Shown here: positions 10,601-19,697 of the stretch, piece after piece | How positions within the stretch are numbered: position 1 is the stretch's first letter | How the letters are laid out: each line of letters opens with the position of its first letter | Origin: Pseudobacter ginsenosidimutans | GTDB taxonomy: Bacteria > Bacteroidota > Bacteroidia > Chitinophagales > Chitinophagaceae | Length of the DNA stretch: 64,000 bases | Assembly: GCF_007970185.1 (NCBI RefSeq) | Contig: NZ_CP042431.1 | Coordinates: forward strand, 124,001-188,000 | Direction of reading: 5' to 3' | Translations under genes and position numbers: made by a program | Notes under the pieces: generated by a model | Seen by the model: only the letters and a program-made list of their open reading frames with translations | What the model was told of the DNA's origin: nothing | The model's database searches: none

Positions 10601-11238
10601 AGCTTAATTCTGATTGGTTCAGCATTTTTGATTATCAACTCTTTTTCATGGAATCCAATATAACTGATCACCAGTTTACTGCCCGGTGTTGTATTGATTT
10701 CAAAATAACCTTTATCGTCACTAATCGTAGTACCATTCTTCCCTCTTATACGAATGGTTGCCCCGGCAAGCGGTTGGTTATTCAATCCTGCGACATAGCC
10801 TTTGACTTTAATCAGCGTATCCTTTAAAAGATTCAATGTTCCGGTTGATTCAGGTCTACGGTCGGAACCAGGTTTGCGAGAAACCAAAATAGTTTTATTG
10901 CCAATCTTGAATTGCAAAAGTGGTTGAGATCTAAAGACTATTTCAAGAAATTTTTCTATTGAAACATCTTTAACAGATAAAGAAACGGGTTTTGCCAATT
11001 CCTTTATAGAATTATCATATAAGAAAAGATAACCCGTCTGCTTTTCTACTGAGAAAAACACCGATTCGAGGAGCACTTCTTCTCCGGAAAATGTCACATT
11101 TTGAGAGACAGCTTTGGCACTCACATTGAGAAAACCAAGGGTTAAAAATAAAGTCGTTAGTTTCATAACTAACAGGGTTTGGGTGAAATGACGATTGCTC
11201 CCACGAGCCGACCAGCCACAAAAAGCAGTTTTTTGCAT
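7669..11238 (-). CDS. SusC/RagA TonB-linked receptor with STN domain
   Basis: Complete 1189-residue outer-membrane importer. The signal peptide begins at an internal Met (residue 25, codon at 11166, MKLTTLFLTL) after a short extension starting MQKTAFCGW. Then come an STN domain (residues about 48-120), a carboxypeptidase-like domain (VKGYVAGLNNQPLAGATIRI), a plug (GYQELPQERATGSF; TILRDAAAASIWGASAGNG) and a 22-strand barrel ending FAIGLQVEF. The ATG-proximal extension is shared in style with the other STN receptors here. It is paired with SusD (6243) and governed by FecR (11388) and a frameshifted sigma gene (12666). The DNA looks more AT-rich than the third unit. Confidence 0.93.
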   Translation of the reverse strand: MQKTAFCGWSARGSNRHFTQTLLVMKLTTLFLTLGFLNVSAKAVSQNVTFSGEEVLLESVFFSVEKQTGYLFLYDNSIKELAKPVSLSVKDVSIEKFLEIVFRSQPLLQFKIGNKTILVSRKPGSDRRPESTGTLNLLKDTLIKVKGYVAGLNNQPLAGATIRIRGKNGTTISDDKGYFEINTTPGSKLVISYIGFHEKELIIKNAEPIRIKLVQKENNIEAVEVKFNTGYQELPQERATGSFSHINNAMLNRAVGGTILERLEGIANGLLFDRSTLAGEDVKGKPEIRVRGLSTIEESLRGPLIVLDNFPYDGDINTINPNDIESITILRDAAAASIWGASAGNGVIVITTKKGKYNQPVRVTFNKNITVFEKPDLFYNQNYLPAPVVMAAQKELFTRGAYTINTQTLLPSYVELLIKQRDGLIDPDDFTKQETIMRNNDLRAQSSQYLYQPGINDQYAIGVNGGGNNHKYVLSAGYDQNRSNVVLDKDSRINVSIQNTFRVNPDLEISGSVWVTKKQEIDNGLSHRDLNFFNNAGFVDIYDRIADEHGMPTAIAKAYRSAYRDNAENIGLLNWQYKPMEDRYLVDNRTVSQDLRLNTNIKYRFFKSLNAELSYQHHTNSSKQVSLYDKTSYYVRNLVNRYTQTNGTKVIPHDAIKMFDGIRELSSHSGRLQLNYRETIAGEHEISALGGVEIRENVSGTQPGTTLYGYNKETWQGIARYDYITRYPVRPTGTAQIPFSTSTDTRIINRFLSYFGNASYTYLQRYSLSGSMRWDGSNLLGVKSNQRGTMLWSLGGSWDLHREHFYDVSWLSYLRLRATVGSAGNIDKSQSHYPTISLGTYAENGLSVATLRHPGNPYLRWEQVNISNWGIDWRILNNRISGSFEYYSKHAKDLLGNNMMGPTTGVTTNYKINYAALRTLGMDIQITSRNTTGEIGWTTTLLLNYSSNKITHFNKPAVSNIADFLTTGRPPVELGKSVDLIYALPWYGLNPLTGQPLIYLNGEVSHDYATYYNSLSKNDILISGVTVPPFTGTIRNNLSWKGLELSAIVAFKTGYVFRRKSMLPGREYSATAALYHMDYFKRWQKPGDELFTQVPAYSPDNINQRWAVYMNSEELITKGDAIRLQDVSVSYSINESIAGKIHAKMIRIYGYARNLGILWRANKHGIDPDFPNADYPAPKSFAIGLQVEF

Positions 11239-11306
11239 ACTTTCGTATTGTTTGGGTGATGTAATACCGTCCTTCCCGGGACTATTTTATGTTACCCCAG
11301 ACATCC

Positions 11307-11342
11307 AGCCAGTGATGTTATCGCATTACTGGCTTTTTGTTT
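11307..11342 (+). terminator. T-tailed hairpin on the strand opposite fecR-susC
   Basis: An 11-bp stem (11307-11317 with 11324-11334, one G-U pair) with a 6-base loop, followed on the plus strand by TTTTGTTT. It lies between two minus-strand genes and points against them. Same position and orientation as the hairpins at 3431 and 41744. Confidence 0.55.
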
Positions 11343-11387
11343 GGGTACTCTTTATTTTAGATCATTAGCCTTTTTCATCAACACTAT

Positions 11388-12584
11388 CTAAAGTACTATC
11401 AATGTTTTTTCTTCCATTTTACATTTAATCCCCATGTCGCGTAATCCATCTAACACAAAAGACAGCTGCTCATTCCTATACATTTTCCCTTTTAGAATAT
11501 TAGCAGGAACAGGTCCTTCATAGCGAATATCAATATCGTACCATCTCGCCAGTTGAGCCATCATCGCACGGACTCCCAGTCCATTAAAATCAAATATTCC
11601 ATTTTTCCAGGCCAAAGCCTGGTTAATGTCAGCGGTGGTTAAAATGATCTTGCCAGATTGTTGAAGGTCTTTATCTCCTGTTCCCGACGCAATTGGTTGC
11701 AGTGCCTGTTGTCCGGGTTTTAGGATGACTGAATAGTTTTTAATGGTAGGGGTATTATTTGGCAACACGCTTACACTACCTTCTATCAGGGTCGTTTTAA
11801 TATAGCCATCATCGTTGTATGAATTAACGTTGAAGCTGGTTCCCAACACCTGCACGGATGATTGTCCGTCCACATCAACCCAAAATGGTTTTGCTTTGTT
11901 TTGCGCTACTTCCAGATAAACCTCACCAGTAACTTTTATTTTTCTGTTTTCATTATTAAATGCAGACGGAAAACTAATGCTGGAAGCAGCATTCAGCCAG
12001 GCTTTGGTACCATCTGGTAATACTATCTGGTACTGCCCGCCATTGGGAGTAGCAAGCATTATCATCGTGCCAGATTCGGATAATTTTTCACCATCCGCAT
12101 ACGTAACGTCATTGCCAACCCTAATACCTGTTTTATCAGAAGAAAGATCAATATTTTTATTGTCAACAGTCAGCATCGCCTTATTGGTTCCGGGATGGAT
12201 ATCTGCTGGAACGATATGCGCTAATACTGTATCAGATTTAGTTGATTTTCGATCAGGAGACACAACAATAGCGGTGATGATGCCACCCATCAGTATAATT
12301 ATTGCGGCGGCATAGCGGAAAAACCGGCTACGCAGAAAATGAAGGCGGTTGGCTGAGATACGTGGCGGCTCACTATTTAACTGGTTTTCGATGCGAGTAT
12401 ACAATTTTTCCAGTCCTGGCTCAAAATTGAACTGCCCATTCTTCAGATGCTCCAGGATCAGCTCCCTGGCCTGCTCTTCATTGGACCTGCTCCCGAGTGC
12501 AGCGGTCAGTTCCTGCCTTTCAGGTTCTGTAAGCGACTCCTGCAGGTAGCGGTCCATTAATAATGCGAATCTGTCTCTGGTCAT
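11388..12584 (-). CDS. FecR-family anti-sigma regulator
   Basis: Anti-sigma factor of 398 residues. The N-terminal sigma-binding region is MTRDRFALLMDRYLQE. A transmembrane helix lies near residues 90-110 (FRYAAAIIILMGGIITAIVV). The periplasmic FecR domain has LPDGTKAWLNAASSISFP and KVTGEVYLEVAQN, and the C-terminal domain has MMAQLARWYDIDIRYEG. It starts with ATG. The sigma gene ends 81 bases upstream and susC starts 149 bases downstream. It should hold the sigma factor inactive until the STN domain of the neighbouring SusC signals. Confidence 0.92.
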   Translation of the reverse strand: MTRDRFALLMDRYLQESLTEPERQELTAALGSRSNEEQARELILEHLKNGQFNFEPGLEKLYTRIENQLNSEPPRISANRLHFLRSRFFRYAAAIIILMGGIITAIVVSPDRKSTKSDTVLAHIVPADIHPGTNKAMLTVDNKNIDLSSDKTGIRVGNDVTYADGEKLSESGTMIMLATPNGGQYQIVLPDGTKAWLNAASSISFPSAFNNENRKIKVTGEVYLEVAQNKAKPFWVDVDGQSSVQVLGTSFNVNSYNDDGYIKTTLIEGSVSVLPNNTPTIKNYSVILKPGQQALQPIASGTGDKDLQQSGKIILTTADINQALAWKNGIFDFNGLGVRAMMAQLARWYDIDIRYEGPVPANILKGKMYRNEQLSFVLDGLRDMGIKCKMEEKTLIVL

Positions 12585-12665
12585 AAATCTGTCTGTACTA
12601 TAAAGACGGCGTAAAAGGGAATTGACTAAGTAGCGTTGAATAAAAAAAATGGTCTTCCCGAAAAA

Positions 12666-13246
12666 TTATGACCACCCGCGAAGTAATATGAGTACAAGAA
12701 TGGTATTTCCGGTATTTTCCTTTAGATATGTTTTCAGAAAATTCAGGGATAATACGATGTATTGAGCCACTGTCACTTTATTGATCCCCAGTTCTTCGGC
12801 GATCTGTTCATGCGTTTTTCCTTCCAGGCGGCTCATACGAAATACCCGCTGTCGTTTTTCGGGCAACTTATTAATGCCATTTAGCAATAGCTGGTAGGAT
12901 TCTTTGTATTCCATTTGCAGGGCCGGTGTTAACGGATCCGTATCCACAGTGGCAGGTACTGGCGCCTGTATTTTTTTTCTGAAAGAGTCGAAAATAAGAT
13001 TGCGGGCTATAATAAAAAGCCAGTTCTCAAAACTAGCCAGGTCCGGCAGTTTTTCCTTGTTGCGCCATACCCGCAAAAAAACGTCCTGCGTCAGTTCCTC
13101 CGCCATTTCCGCCGATTTGGTATAGGCTATCGCCTGGGAATACACGGTTTCGCCGTAAGCTCTAAGCAACTGCCCAAAAGCCTGCTCATCCCTGCCGCAA
13201 TGCGAAGAAGCAGGTCCTTTTCATTATATGTTGAAGCTGTATTCAA
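12666..13246 (-). CDS. ECF RNA polymerase sigma-70 factor, frameshifted as sequenced
   Basis: ECF sigma factor with region 2 (LLRAYGETVYSQAIAY, LTQDVFLRVWRNKEKL) and region 4 (LPEKRQRVFRMSRL, HEQIAEELGINKVTVAQYI). The intact frame begins only at a TTG at 13169, inside region 2. In the next frame the upstream codons read NEKDLLLRIAAG, and adding one base to the CCC run at 13190-13192 joins them to DEQAFGQLLRAYGE, the usual ECF sequence. The repaired gene would start at a TTG at 13246 and give 193 residues. The C-terminus ends in a hydrophobic stretch (NTILVLILLRGW), as in other sigma factors of this group. Confidence 0.85.
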
Positions 13247-13376
13247 TATTTCCTTTTAATAAATAGTCGCCGCAAACTATGATAAAAAAGGAAAATGGGA
13301 CAAGATCAATTTTCAAGTACTACTTATCAGTTTTCAAGTTTATTCCTCCAACGCCATGATAAAAGTGCAATAAAAA

Positions 13377-13401
13377 CCCGGACATCATTTCTGATTCCGG
13401 G
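13377..13401 (-). terminator. Terminator of the carbohydrate-utilisation operon
   Basis: Stem CCCGGA/TCCGGG with a 13-base loop. On the minus strand it is followed by TTTTTATT. It lies about 90 bases after the stop of the last glycosidase gene, so it probably ends the long operon that starts at 29978. Confidence 0.6.
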
Positions 13402-13490
13402 ATTCTCATTAAAGTAACCTAAAAGATTGGACAGAGCAATAAAAAACAACTATCCGGAGAGTAAGTGTCCGCTCGCTTTTATCGGGATTT

Positions 13491-16181
13491 CTATTGCATC
13501 ATCACATTCAAACAATCAATATAAGCATCATTCATGTATTTACGCGAGAACGACATATTGTTATCAAAACCTTTCTGCTCGGGATTCAGCTTCAAATGTA
13601 CAATATGCTTTCCCTTCGTCACATTCTTCAAAAGCAGTTGATTGGAATTTGTCCAGGTTTCCCAATTGCCTGAAGACTCCAGTATGAAAGTACCGGCATC
13701 TTTACCATCGAAGAAGACTGACCGGATAAAGCAGTACACATCGTGCGGGCCATGTCCATTGGACCCGCGTAGCGAAATAAGATAATCGCCATCCTGTGGC
13801 AGTTCAATTTCAAAATTGACTGGTGCAGGGCTGCTTGAGAGATCACGCACATAACCCGAACCGGAAAAACCTTTTGCTTCCGCTGCGATCCCTTTGTTGC
13901 CAGCCCTCTTCTCCGCTTCATAACGTGCCGTGAATGATGAATGAATCGCTGGAGCAGAAAGATCCGACCTGAAACCTTTGCCATCTTCTGCATACACTGA
14001 ATAGAAACCATTCGGCCTGCCTTTGAGTGAATACGGAGCAGTTGCGGGCTCTTCCAATCCAGGCCCAACCACTTTGTAAGTCAGTCCCGGCAAAGCTTCC
14101 CAGCTGATGACAGTATCAGCTTCCTGAAGAACAGGTTCAACCGGCGACCAGCATTTTTCCGGACCGGCTTCCACCAGATTCATATTATTATTCTTCGCTC
14201 CCTCCTCCATTTCGATCCGGATCTCGAACTTTCCACTTGCGGTGGAAGGCAGCGTAAAAGGCAATGACTGTTGTTGACCATTGACAGTTAACCGGCGGAC
14301 CTTATTACCAGTACCTGTTACCGTTATATCCAGCACCGCATTCCTGTACTTGAATCCCTGCAGACTGATCTCTCCATGTACCAGGTCTGCCGGCACTGTT
14401 GGCGAAAAAGCCAACCCTTCCTCTGTCATATTCATTCCAAAGAGCATCCGGTATACCATACTGATATAGGAGGCTACCGACCATAATTGCCGGTCTGAAT
14501 TCAGTGCAGTATTCTGATCGAAGCCGGTTTCATAGGTCATATTCTCTTTGTGCGTCAGGAACATGGCGCCCTGGCGTATTTGAGATTTCATGAGATGACT
14601 GGCCACGGCCATATTACCAACAGACCCCGCAGTATACAGCAACGGCGTTTGCCAAACCACCCAGATACTTTTATTGTGATAGGCAAAATCATCGGGAATG
14701 GTAGGAAACAATACCGCTCCTCCATAGGGATATAACGGATACTTATCCACGATACCTGTTATCTGCCCCGGTGCTGCAACACCTAACAATGCACACAGAC
14801 CATTAGACATGATATCAACACGGTCAGAACGGCGATAGTTCATGAACGCCGGATAGAGATAAGCGGCATACAATCCTTTGTTGTCATCCCACATATATTT
14901 GTTCAGGCCTTCACGGATACGGCCGGCATATTGTTTCCACTTGTCTGTTTCCTGCTGCTCCATTCCCAGGATCATTGAAGCTTTCCGCAGGAATTCATAA
15001 GAAAAGAAATGCAATGCATTGGTGCCGCTGGAAAATGATTCACCGATATTCTCATTGGAGAACCAGTTGGGATAGGTATGCGTACGCCAGTCCATGGAAC
15101 AGGCTTCCCCGCGGAACAGGCCAATCTTTTCATCGAAAGCAACATGAATATCTTTTTGGGCAGTATAACGGAGACTCTCATACGCTTCTGCCAGCCATGC
15201 TTTATCACCTGTTACCAAATAATACTCCCAGGCGGCCAGTGCCCATACCACGCGGTCGGTGGAAATTGGCCAGGATCCGCCAGTACCGGTATCCTGCAAG
15301 GCTTCCTTTGGATTCTTCAGGGTTTGCTTGCGAAGAGTGCGTACAGCAATATCCTGGTGGATCCAGGAAAAGGCAAAATAAATACTGTATACCACATCGC
15401 GCGTCCAGGTATCAGGCCAGAGCGCTCCTGTCATGAAAGTGGTGTCTGTACGAAGATTCAGCTGCATCTCTTCCAGGGCCATATTGTACAGGGCCACCAG
15501 CATCGTATTGTCCTTAGCTGTAAAACGGGGGAAGGCTGTAATATCTTTTTTCAGTTTCCATTCATGTCCCTTTCCATGATAATCGGACAGGATCAATGAA
15601 TCGGATATGGCGCGCGAAACACGATCACCCAGAAAAGAAGCGTCCACCACGCTATCTGAAAAAATAGAAAAAGGTAATGGACTGCCTGCTTCGCGGACCA
15701 CCGTCCAGTGAGTTGAAAAATCGGTATTCCGGTTACTGGTTTTCAGCACAAGGCTTCCTGCTTCCTGGGCCAGTATCCTGTTATTGCCGGCCTGCTGATT
15801 GGTGAGCGTATACCAGCTGCAATTCTTCATATGCCGGATATCGAATCCTTTGAAATTCCAGGTGGTGGCTATCTCTGCAGCATTATTTTCAGCAGCGCTT
15901 ACCACTTTGCCATCACTGGTAACGCTGAGATAATGGCCTGTCTTTTTATTGCGCATACGCACCTGCGCAGAATCAGTAGCTTCCATCACCCAGCGATAAC
16001 TGTCGTCAGCAGGTTGTTTGCCGGTTTTGAGCAATCCATCGTCTTCATAAAAATATTCACCGGTCTCCCTGCACTGGAAGCTCCATTCCGAGTAAGGCTG
16101 ATTTTTCTTTGCTGCTACTTTGCATCCTGCGATTGCTATACCTGACAGGATCATCACAATGGCTATTAATCGTTTCATCAT
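13491..16181 (-). CDS. Exported lipoprotein glycosidase, six-hairpin type, with C-terminal carbohydrate-binding module
   Basis: Last gene of the operon. It has a lipoprotein signal (ILSGIAIAGC). Residues about 35-165 look like a beta-trefoil or fascin-like fold (repeated YFYEDDGLL, GHYLSVTSDG). The catalytic (alpha/alpha)6 core starts near residue 250 (WPDTWTRDVVYSIYFAFSW; later CSMDWRTHTYPNWFSNENIG). A CBM6/35-like module lies near residues 755-895 (ARYEAEKRAGNKGIAAEA, NGHGPHDVYCFIRSVFFDG). The ORF opens at a TTG at 16187, but the ATG at 16181, two bases after the upstream stop, is the better start. The exact glycoside hydrolase family and linkage cannot be named by eye. Confidence 0.8.
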   Translation of the reverse strand: MMKRLIAIVMILSGIAIAGCKVAAKKNQPYSEWSFQCRETGEYFYEDDGLLKTGKQPADDSYRWVMEATDSAQVRMRNKKTGHYLSVTSDGKVVSAAENNAAEIATTWNFKGFDIRHMKNCSWYTLTNQQAGNNRILAQEAGSLVLKTSNRNTDFSTHWTVVREAGSPLPFSIFSDSVVDASFLGDRVSRAISDSLILSDYHGKGHEWKLKKDITAFPRFTAKDNTMLVALYNMALEEMQLNLRTDTTFMTGALWPDTWTRDVVYSIYFAFSWIHQDIAVRTLRKQTLKNPKEALQDTGTGGSWPISTDRVVWALAAWEYYLVTGDKAWLAEAYESLRYTAQKDIHVAFDEKIGLFRGEACSMDWRTHTYPNWFSNENIGESFSSGTNALHFFSYEFLRKASMILGMEQQETDKWKQYAGRIREGLNKYMWDDNKGLYAAYLYPAFMNYRRSDRVDIMSNGLCALLGVAAPGQITGIVDKYPLYPYGGAVLFPTIPDDFAYHNKSIWVVWQTPLLYTAGSVGNMAVASHLMKSQIRQGAMFLTHKENMTYETGFDQNTALNSDRQLWSVASYISMVYRMLFGMNMTEEGLAFSPTVPADLVHGEISLQGFKYRNAVLDITVTGTGNKVRRLTVNGQQQSLPFTLPSTASGKFEIRIEMEEGAKNNNMNLVEAGPEKCWSPVEPVLQEADTVISWEALPGLTYKVVGPGLEEPATAPYSLKGRPNGFYSVYAEDGKGFRSDLSAPAIHSSFTARYEAEKRAGNKGIAAEAKGFSGSGYVRDLSSSPAPVNFEIELPQDGDYLISLRGSNGHGPHDVYCFIRSVFFDGKDAGTFILESSGNWETWTNSNQLLLKNVTKGKHIVHLKLNPEQKGFDNNMSFSRKYMNDAYIDCLNVMMQ

Positions 16182-16183
16182 GC

Positions 16184-16975
16184 TCAAGGTTCAAAATTTT
16201 CCCAGGCAGCCGCCACCAGTTGCGGACGCGGCACATACAAAAATACCTCCGGGTTGGATTCGAAAGTTTGATAAATGGATTTTCCCGGTTCGATGCCCAA
16301 GTCGGGATATTGACGCGGTGATTTGCAAACCAGTTGGGAAGTTTCGTAATGAGGATTGGCCTGCCAGCGAATGATGCCCTCTTCGTCGAACACCGGAAAC
16401 CAGGCAATGCCTTTGTGTTTCCGCACGCCGTCATACACAAAACCATAGTCACGATCGCACCAGGCGCCGAATGTGAGCGGCTCCCTGCTGTTGGCGCTGA
16501 TAGTGGCATGCGCCCAGTTGGGAGGCACTATCACCACATCGCCTGGTTTCGCATATACTGCAAAACAACGACCGGGATCGTCCTCCGCCGTTTCCTGCAT
16601 ATAAATAATGGCTTCGCCAGTCCAGATCTCATACACTTCAGGAGTGGACCAGCCACTGTAAGGCGAGATCTTGTGGATATGCCCCTGGCTGCGGATCGGC
16701 TCCCGGCCCAGTTTTCCGGCTGCATAGGTTACCACGCCAAACAACAAATGCAACTCTTCCAATATCGCCCTGTGCTGCTTTCTGCCCACATCCATGGCGA
16801 TGGTGTATACAATATCAGGACCACCGGTACCTGGATCCATCAGGCTTTTCCGGATATCATCCAATCTCCGGTTCTCTGGTTCCGGTCCAAACACATCTTC
16901 TCCATACATAAAACCCATCGGCTCAAAAGTTGGCCGGATATCGAAACCGGGATCATACATTTTTGATTCAGGCAT
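16184..16975 (-). CDS. Cupin-type glucose-6-phosphate isomerase-like protein (longer paralogue)
   Basis: Cytosolic cupin-fold protein of the archaeal-type phosphoglucose isomerase family. Metal-binding motifs are visible: IRSQGHIHKISPYSGWSTPE, then YEIWTGEAIIYMQE, and a second histidine in VIVPPNWAHATISAN. A TTG start at 16987 is possible, but the ATG at 16975 (MPESKMYDPGFD) overlaps the upstream PMI stop by only 8 bases and is preferred. It is about 85 residues longer than its paralogue at 19698. Members interconvert glucose- and fructose-6-phosphate with a divalent metal; the extra length may mean another phosphosugar substrate. Confidence 0.8.
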   Translation of the reverse strand: MPESKMYDPGFDIRPTFEPMGFMYGEDVFGPEPENRRLDDIRKSLMDPGTGGPDIVYTIAMDVGRKQHRAILEELHLLFGVVTYAAGKLGREPIRSQGHIHKISPYSGWSTPEVYEIWTGEAIIYMQETAEDDPGRCFAVYAKPGDVVIVPPNWAHATISANSREPLTFGAWCDRDYGFVYDGVRKHKGIAWFPVFDEEGIIRWQANPHYETSQLVCKSPRQYPDLGIEPGKSIYQTFESNPEVFLYVPRPQLVAAAWENFEP

Positions 16976-18731
16976 GATTGCGTACAAATGCTTTTAAAGT
17001 GACACATTGTTTTCCTTCAGAGAGACCAAAAGGGCGGATTGTGTATGCCGTTACACCGGCAGGAACAATGAATGTTTCTGCATAGTGAACGATAAAAGGA
17101 TCGAAAGCGCCATCGGGACTTTCTACCATCGCCTCCTCTCCTTCTACAAGATTCAGCACATTCACGCAGCCTTCCGTATGGTGAGTAACAGGTTGAGTAA
17201 ACCAATGTCTGCGCGTTTCAATGAACTCGCGCTTGTGTAGTCCGGTACGTTCTTCATACCAGCCTTCGCCGGAAGCGATAGTTTTTTCCTGGTGCAATAG
17301 TTCTTTTTCCACCCAGGACGCAGTGCGCTCCCAACTGATGGAAGCCTTGCCATGGCCGATATTGATGGGTCGCGGACGGCCATCCAATCCCAAACGTCCC
17401 CAGTCCCATAATTTGAAAGTGAAAATATAAGGAGTGGCGCTGATCTCCAGTACCATGGAATTGGAGCCGGAACAATGTATGGTGCCGGCGGGGATCAATA
17501 CATGATCATGTTTTTTGACGGGATAAGTCTGTACATATTTTTCAGCATCGAATGCTCCGGTGCTTTGCGCTTGCTGCAATTCATTGATCATCGCTTCTTT
17601 ATCGATCCCTTCTTTTATTCCCAGGTAAACCACTGCATCATCGGCGGCATCGAGAAAATAATAGCTTTCGTCCTGCGTATAGTGCATTCCAAATTTCTCC
17701 TGGATATATTCAGTGAGCGGATGCACCTGCAGGCTCAGGTTGCCGCCTTCCATCGTGTCGAGGAAATCAAAGCGGATCGGGAACTCATCTCCGAATCGTG
17801 CATGAACCGGATCTCCCAATAACTGTTTGGGATATGCGAAAACCAGGTTACTGGCAGGGATCTCGAATTTAATATTGTCGAATCCCAGCAGCAGGCTGTT
17901 CTCTTCCGGAACACAATCGAAACACCAGGCGAAATTGGGTGTATTGCGGTCCAGGTCGCAGACTTCTTTCATCCATTGTCCACCCCAGGGGCCGGGATCG
18001 AAGAAGGGAACTACACGGAATGGTGTTTGCGTAGCCTGGCGAAGACCGGCCAGTACAGCTTCTCCTGTTGTCATTTTAGGATTGCCGGGGATATTGGTAT
18101 CCAGCACAAGATCCCAGTGCGGCATCAGTTTCTTTTTAAAACGGTCGCAGATCCGCCAGTCCACGAAGAAAGCGCGTTTGTATTGCAGTGATGCGCGTTC
18201 GTCTGCATTCTGTACACCGATATTGCTCACTGCATTTTTTCTGAAGCGCATCTGGATCTCCCAACGCGCCATATCAGCATACACCAGCAGGTCATATTGT
18301 TCCTGTATATAGGCAGCTCCTGTGCCATAAATGAATATGAGATCGTGCTCCGCGTTTTCGATACGTTGCCGCAGGGATGCGGTTTTATTGTGATCGAAAT
18401 AACAATCGATGTTGCGGCGGGTCATATAGCCGAAAATTTCGTCACCGGTAATATCATCCTGTAGTAATTGATCCAGGTCAGCGCTGCTGCGCATTGCTTC
18501 TGAACTGTTGAAGAGCATGGCATTTTCAAATCCTTCCTGTAAGGCGTCTGCGATCTCCTGTTCAAATACGCCCTGGTAACATTCCACTACAACGATCTTT
18601 TTCTGTCCATCCCCCTTCGTAAGTTTCCTGCCCAGTTCTTTCAGAATAGCATTCCATCCCTGCCAGCATTGATACTTACCGGCAGGCATTTTCACAAAAG
18701 GGTATTTGTCATAATTCGACTTTCTCTTCAT
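16968..18731 (-). CDS. Class I mannose-6-phosphate isomerase fused to an N-terminal kinase-like domain
   Basis: A 587-residue cytosolic protein. The C-terminal part (about 230-587) is a type I phosphomannose isomerase with zinc-site motifs LSLQVHPLTEYIQEKFG, QDESYYFLDAADDAVVYLG and IPAGTIHCSGSNSMVLE. Type I enzymes convert mannose-6-phosphate to fructose-6-phosphate. The first 225 residues resemble the P-loop kinase fold of uridine kinases (KKIVVVECYQGVFEQEI; later YDLLVYADMARWEIQMRF), but no GxxGxGK[ST] Walker A is present, so ATP binding is doubtful. It sits 4 bases after the ROK kinase gene, in the same operon. Confidence 0.85.
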   Translation of the reverse strand: MKRKSNYDKYPFVKMPAGKYQCWQGWNAILKELGRKLTKGDGQKKIVVVECYQGVFEQEIADALQEGFENAMLFNSSEAMRSSADLDQLLQDDITGDEIFGYMTRRNIDCYFDHNKTASLRQRIENAEHDLIFIYGTGAAYIQEQYDLLVYADMARWEIQMRFRKNAVSNIGVQNADERASLQYKRAFFVDWRICDRFKKKLMPHWDLVLDTNIPGNPKMTTGEAVLAGLRQATQTPFRVVPFFDPGPWGGQWMKEVCDLDRNTPNFAWCFDCVPEENSLLLGFDNIKFEIPASNLVFAYPKQLLGDPVHARFGDEFPIRFDFLDTMEGGNLSLQVHPLTEYIQEKFGMHYTQDESYYFLDAADDAVVYLGIKEGIDKEAMINELQQAQSTGAFDAEKYVQTYPVKKHDHVLIPAGTIHCSGSNSMVLEISATPYIFTFKLWDWGRLGLDGRPRPINIGHGKASISWERTASWVEKELLHQEKTIASGEGWYEERTGLHKREFIETRRHWFTQPVTHHTEGCVNVLNLVEGEEAMVESPDGAFDPFIVHYAETFIVPAGVTAYTIRPFGLSEGKQCVTLKAFVRNHA

Positions 18732-18735
18732 GATC

Positions 18736-19688
18736 TTATTTATTGACCGATTGGTACTGTTTTATTAAACGATATTCTATACCCAGCAGGGCGGCCTGAT
18801 CGCCGGAAGCGGCATTTACGATCTCTACATGTCCGGAGGGGCACCAGGCCAGTCTGCCCACGCGCTCCTGCAGGTATGGGAGGATCACTTCACTGCTTTT
18901 CAGGATACCGCCACCCAGCACAATTATACTGGGATCATATGCGTGAATGCAGTTGACCAAAGCAGCAGCCCAGATATCCATACAGTTGTTCCGCAATGCA
19001 ATTGCTTCCACATCACCTTCGCCGGCCAGGGCAAAAATTTGTTTGAAATCATATTCTTTTGCGCGGGCTTTGAAAGCGGCTGATAAGCCTGGATGTTCCT
19101 GGATGATGGCGGGGAGGAATGCAGAAGAAGCTAACGCTTCCACACAACCGCGATTTCCGCAGGAGCATGTTCTGCCTTTATAATCCACTACAAAATGTCC
19201 CCCAGCGAGCCTGCCTGAAAATGCTGGCCATAGAGTACTTTCCCTTCGAGGACCACGCCAGTACCAATGCCTGTACCGATGGTGAGCATCACTACATTCT
19301 GATGACCTCTGGCAGCGCCATATTGCCATTCACCGATCATGGCCAGCCGTGCATCGTTGTCCATACAAAAGGGGACGTTCCAGTTACTTTCTGCCCAGGC
19401 ATTGAAGTCCACATCAAAAGCGTCATCATATTTCTGATTGGTGGAGATCACGGCATTCCGGACAGGGTCTACCAGGCCCGGGAAGGCCAGTCCCACTCCG
19501 CCCAATTGATCGGGCAGTACTTTGCTGCCGGCCATCAGTGCATTCACTGCCGATTCTATGAGGGGCAGGTTGCCCTTTACACCGTTGCCGGCGTTGGCTT
19601 CGAAGATCTCGAATGCTTTTACCTGCCCGTTGTACATCAGGCCTGCTTTGATCAGAGTTCCCCCTAGGTCTATTCCTATTCTGTACAT
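18736..19688 (-). CDS. ROK-family sugar kinase, frameshifted as sequenced
   Basis: Cytosolic sugar kinase. The first part has the ROK phosphate motif (YRIGIDLGGTLIKAG), the catalytic region CMDNDARLAMIGE and TIGTGIGTGVVLEG. The second part, in another frame, has GGHFVVDYKGRTCSCG and the zinc motif CSCGNRGCVEALAS. The frames join if the five-base run at 19199-19203 (G on the minus strand) gains one base: AGSLGDIL becomes AGSLGGHFVVDY, giving 317 residues, the normal ROK length. In this operon it most likely phosphorylates a hexose released by the glycosidases, supplying the neighbouring isomerases. As written, the protein would stop before the zinc site. Confidence 0.87.
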
Positions 19689-19697
19689 GCGTTGTAT

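Noticed and set aside
18736-19329. A separate gene for the second half of the ROK kinase
   Set aside because: The frame begins with noise (MAIWRCQRSSECSD) and becomes ROK sequence only after the frameshift; it is the rest of one gene.
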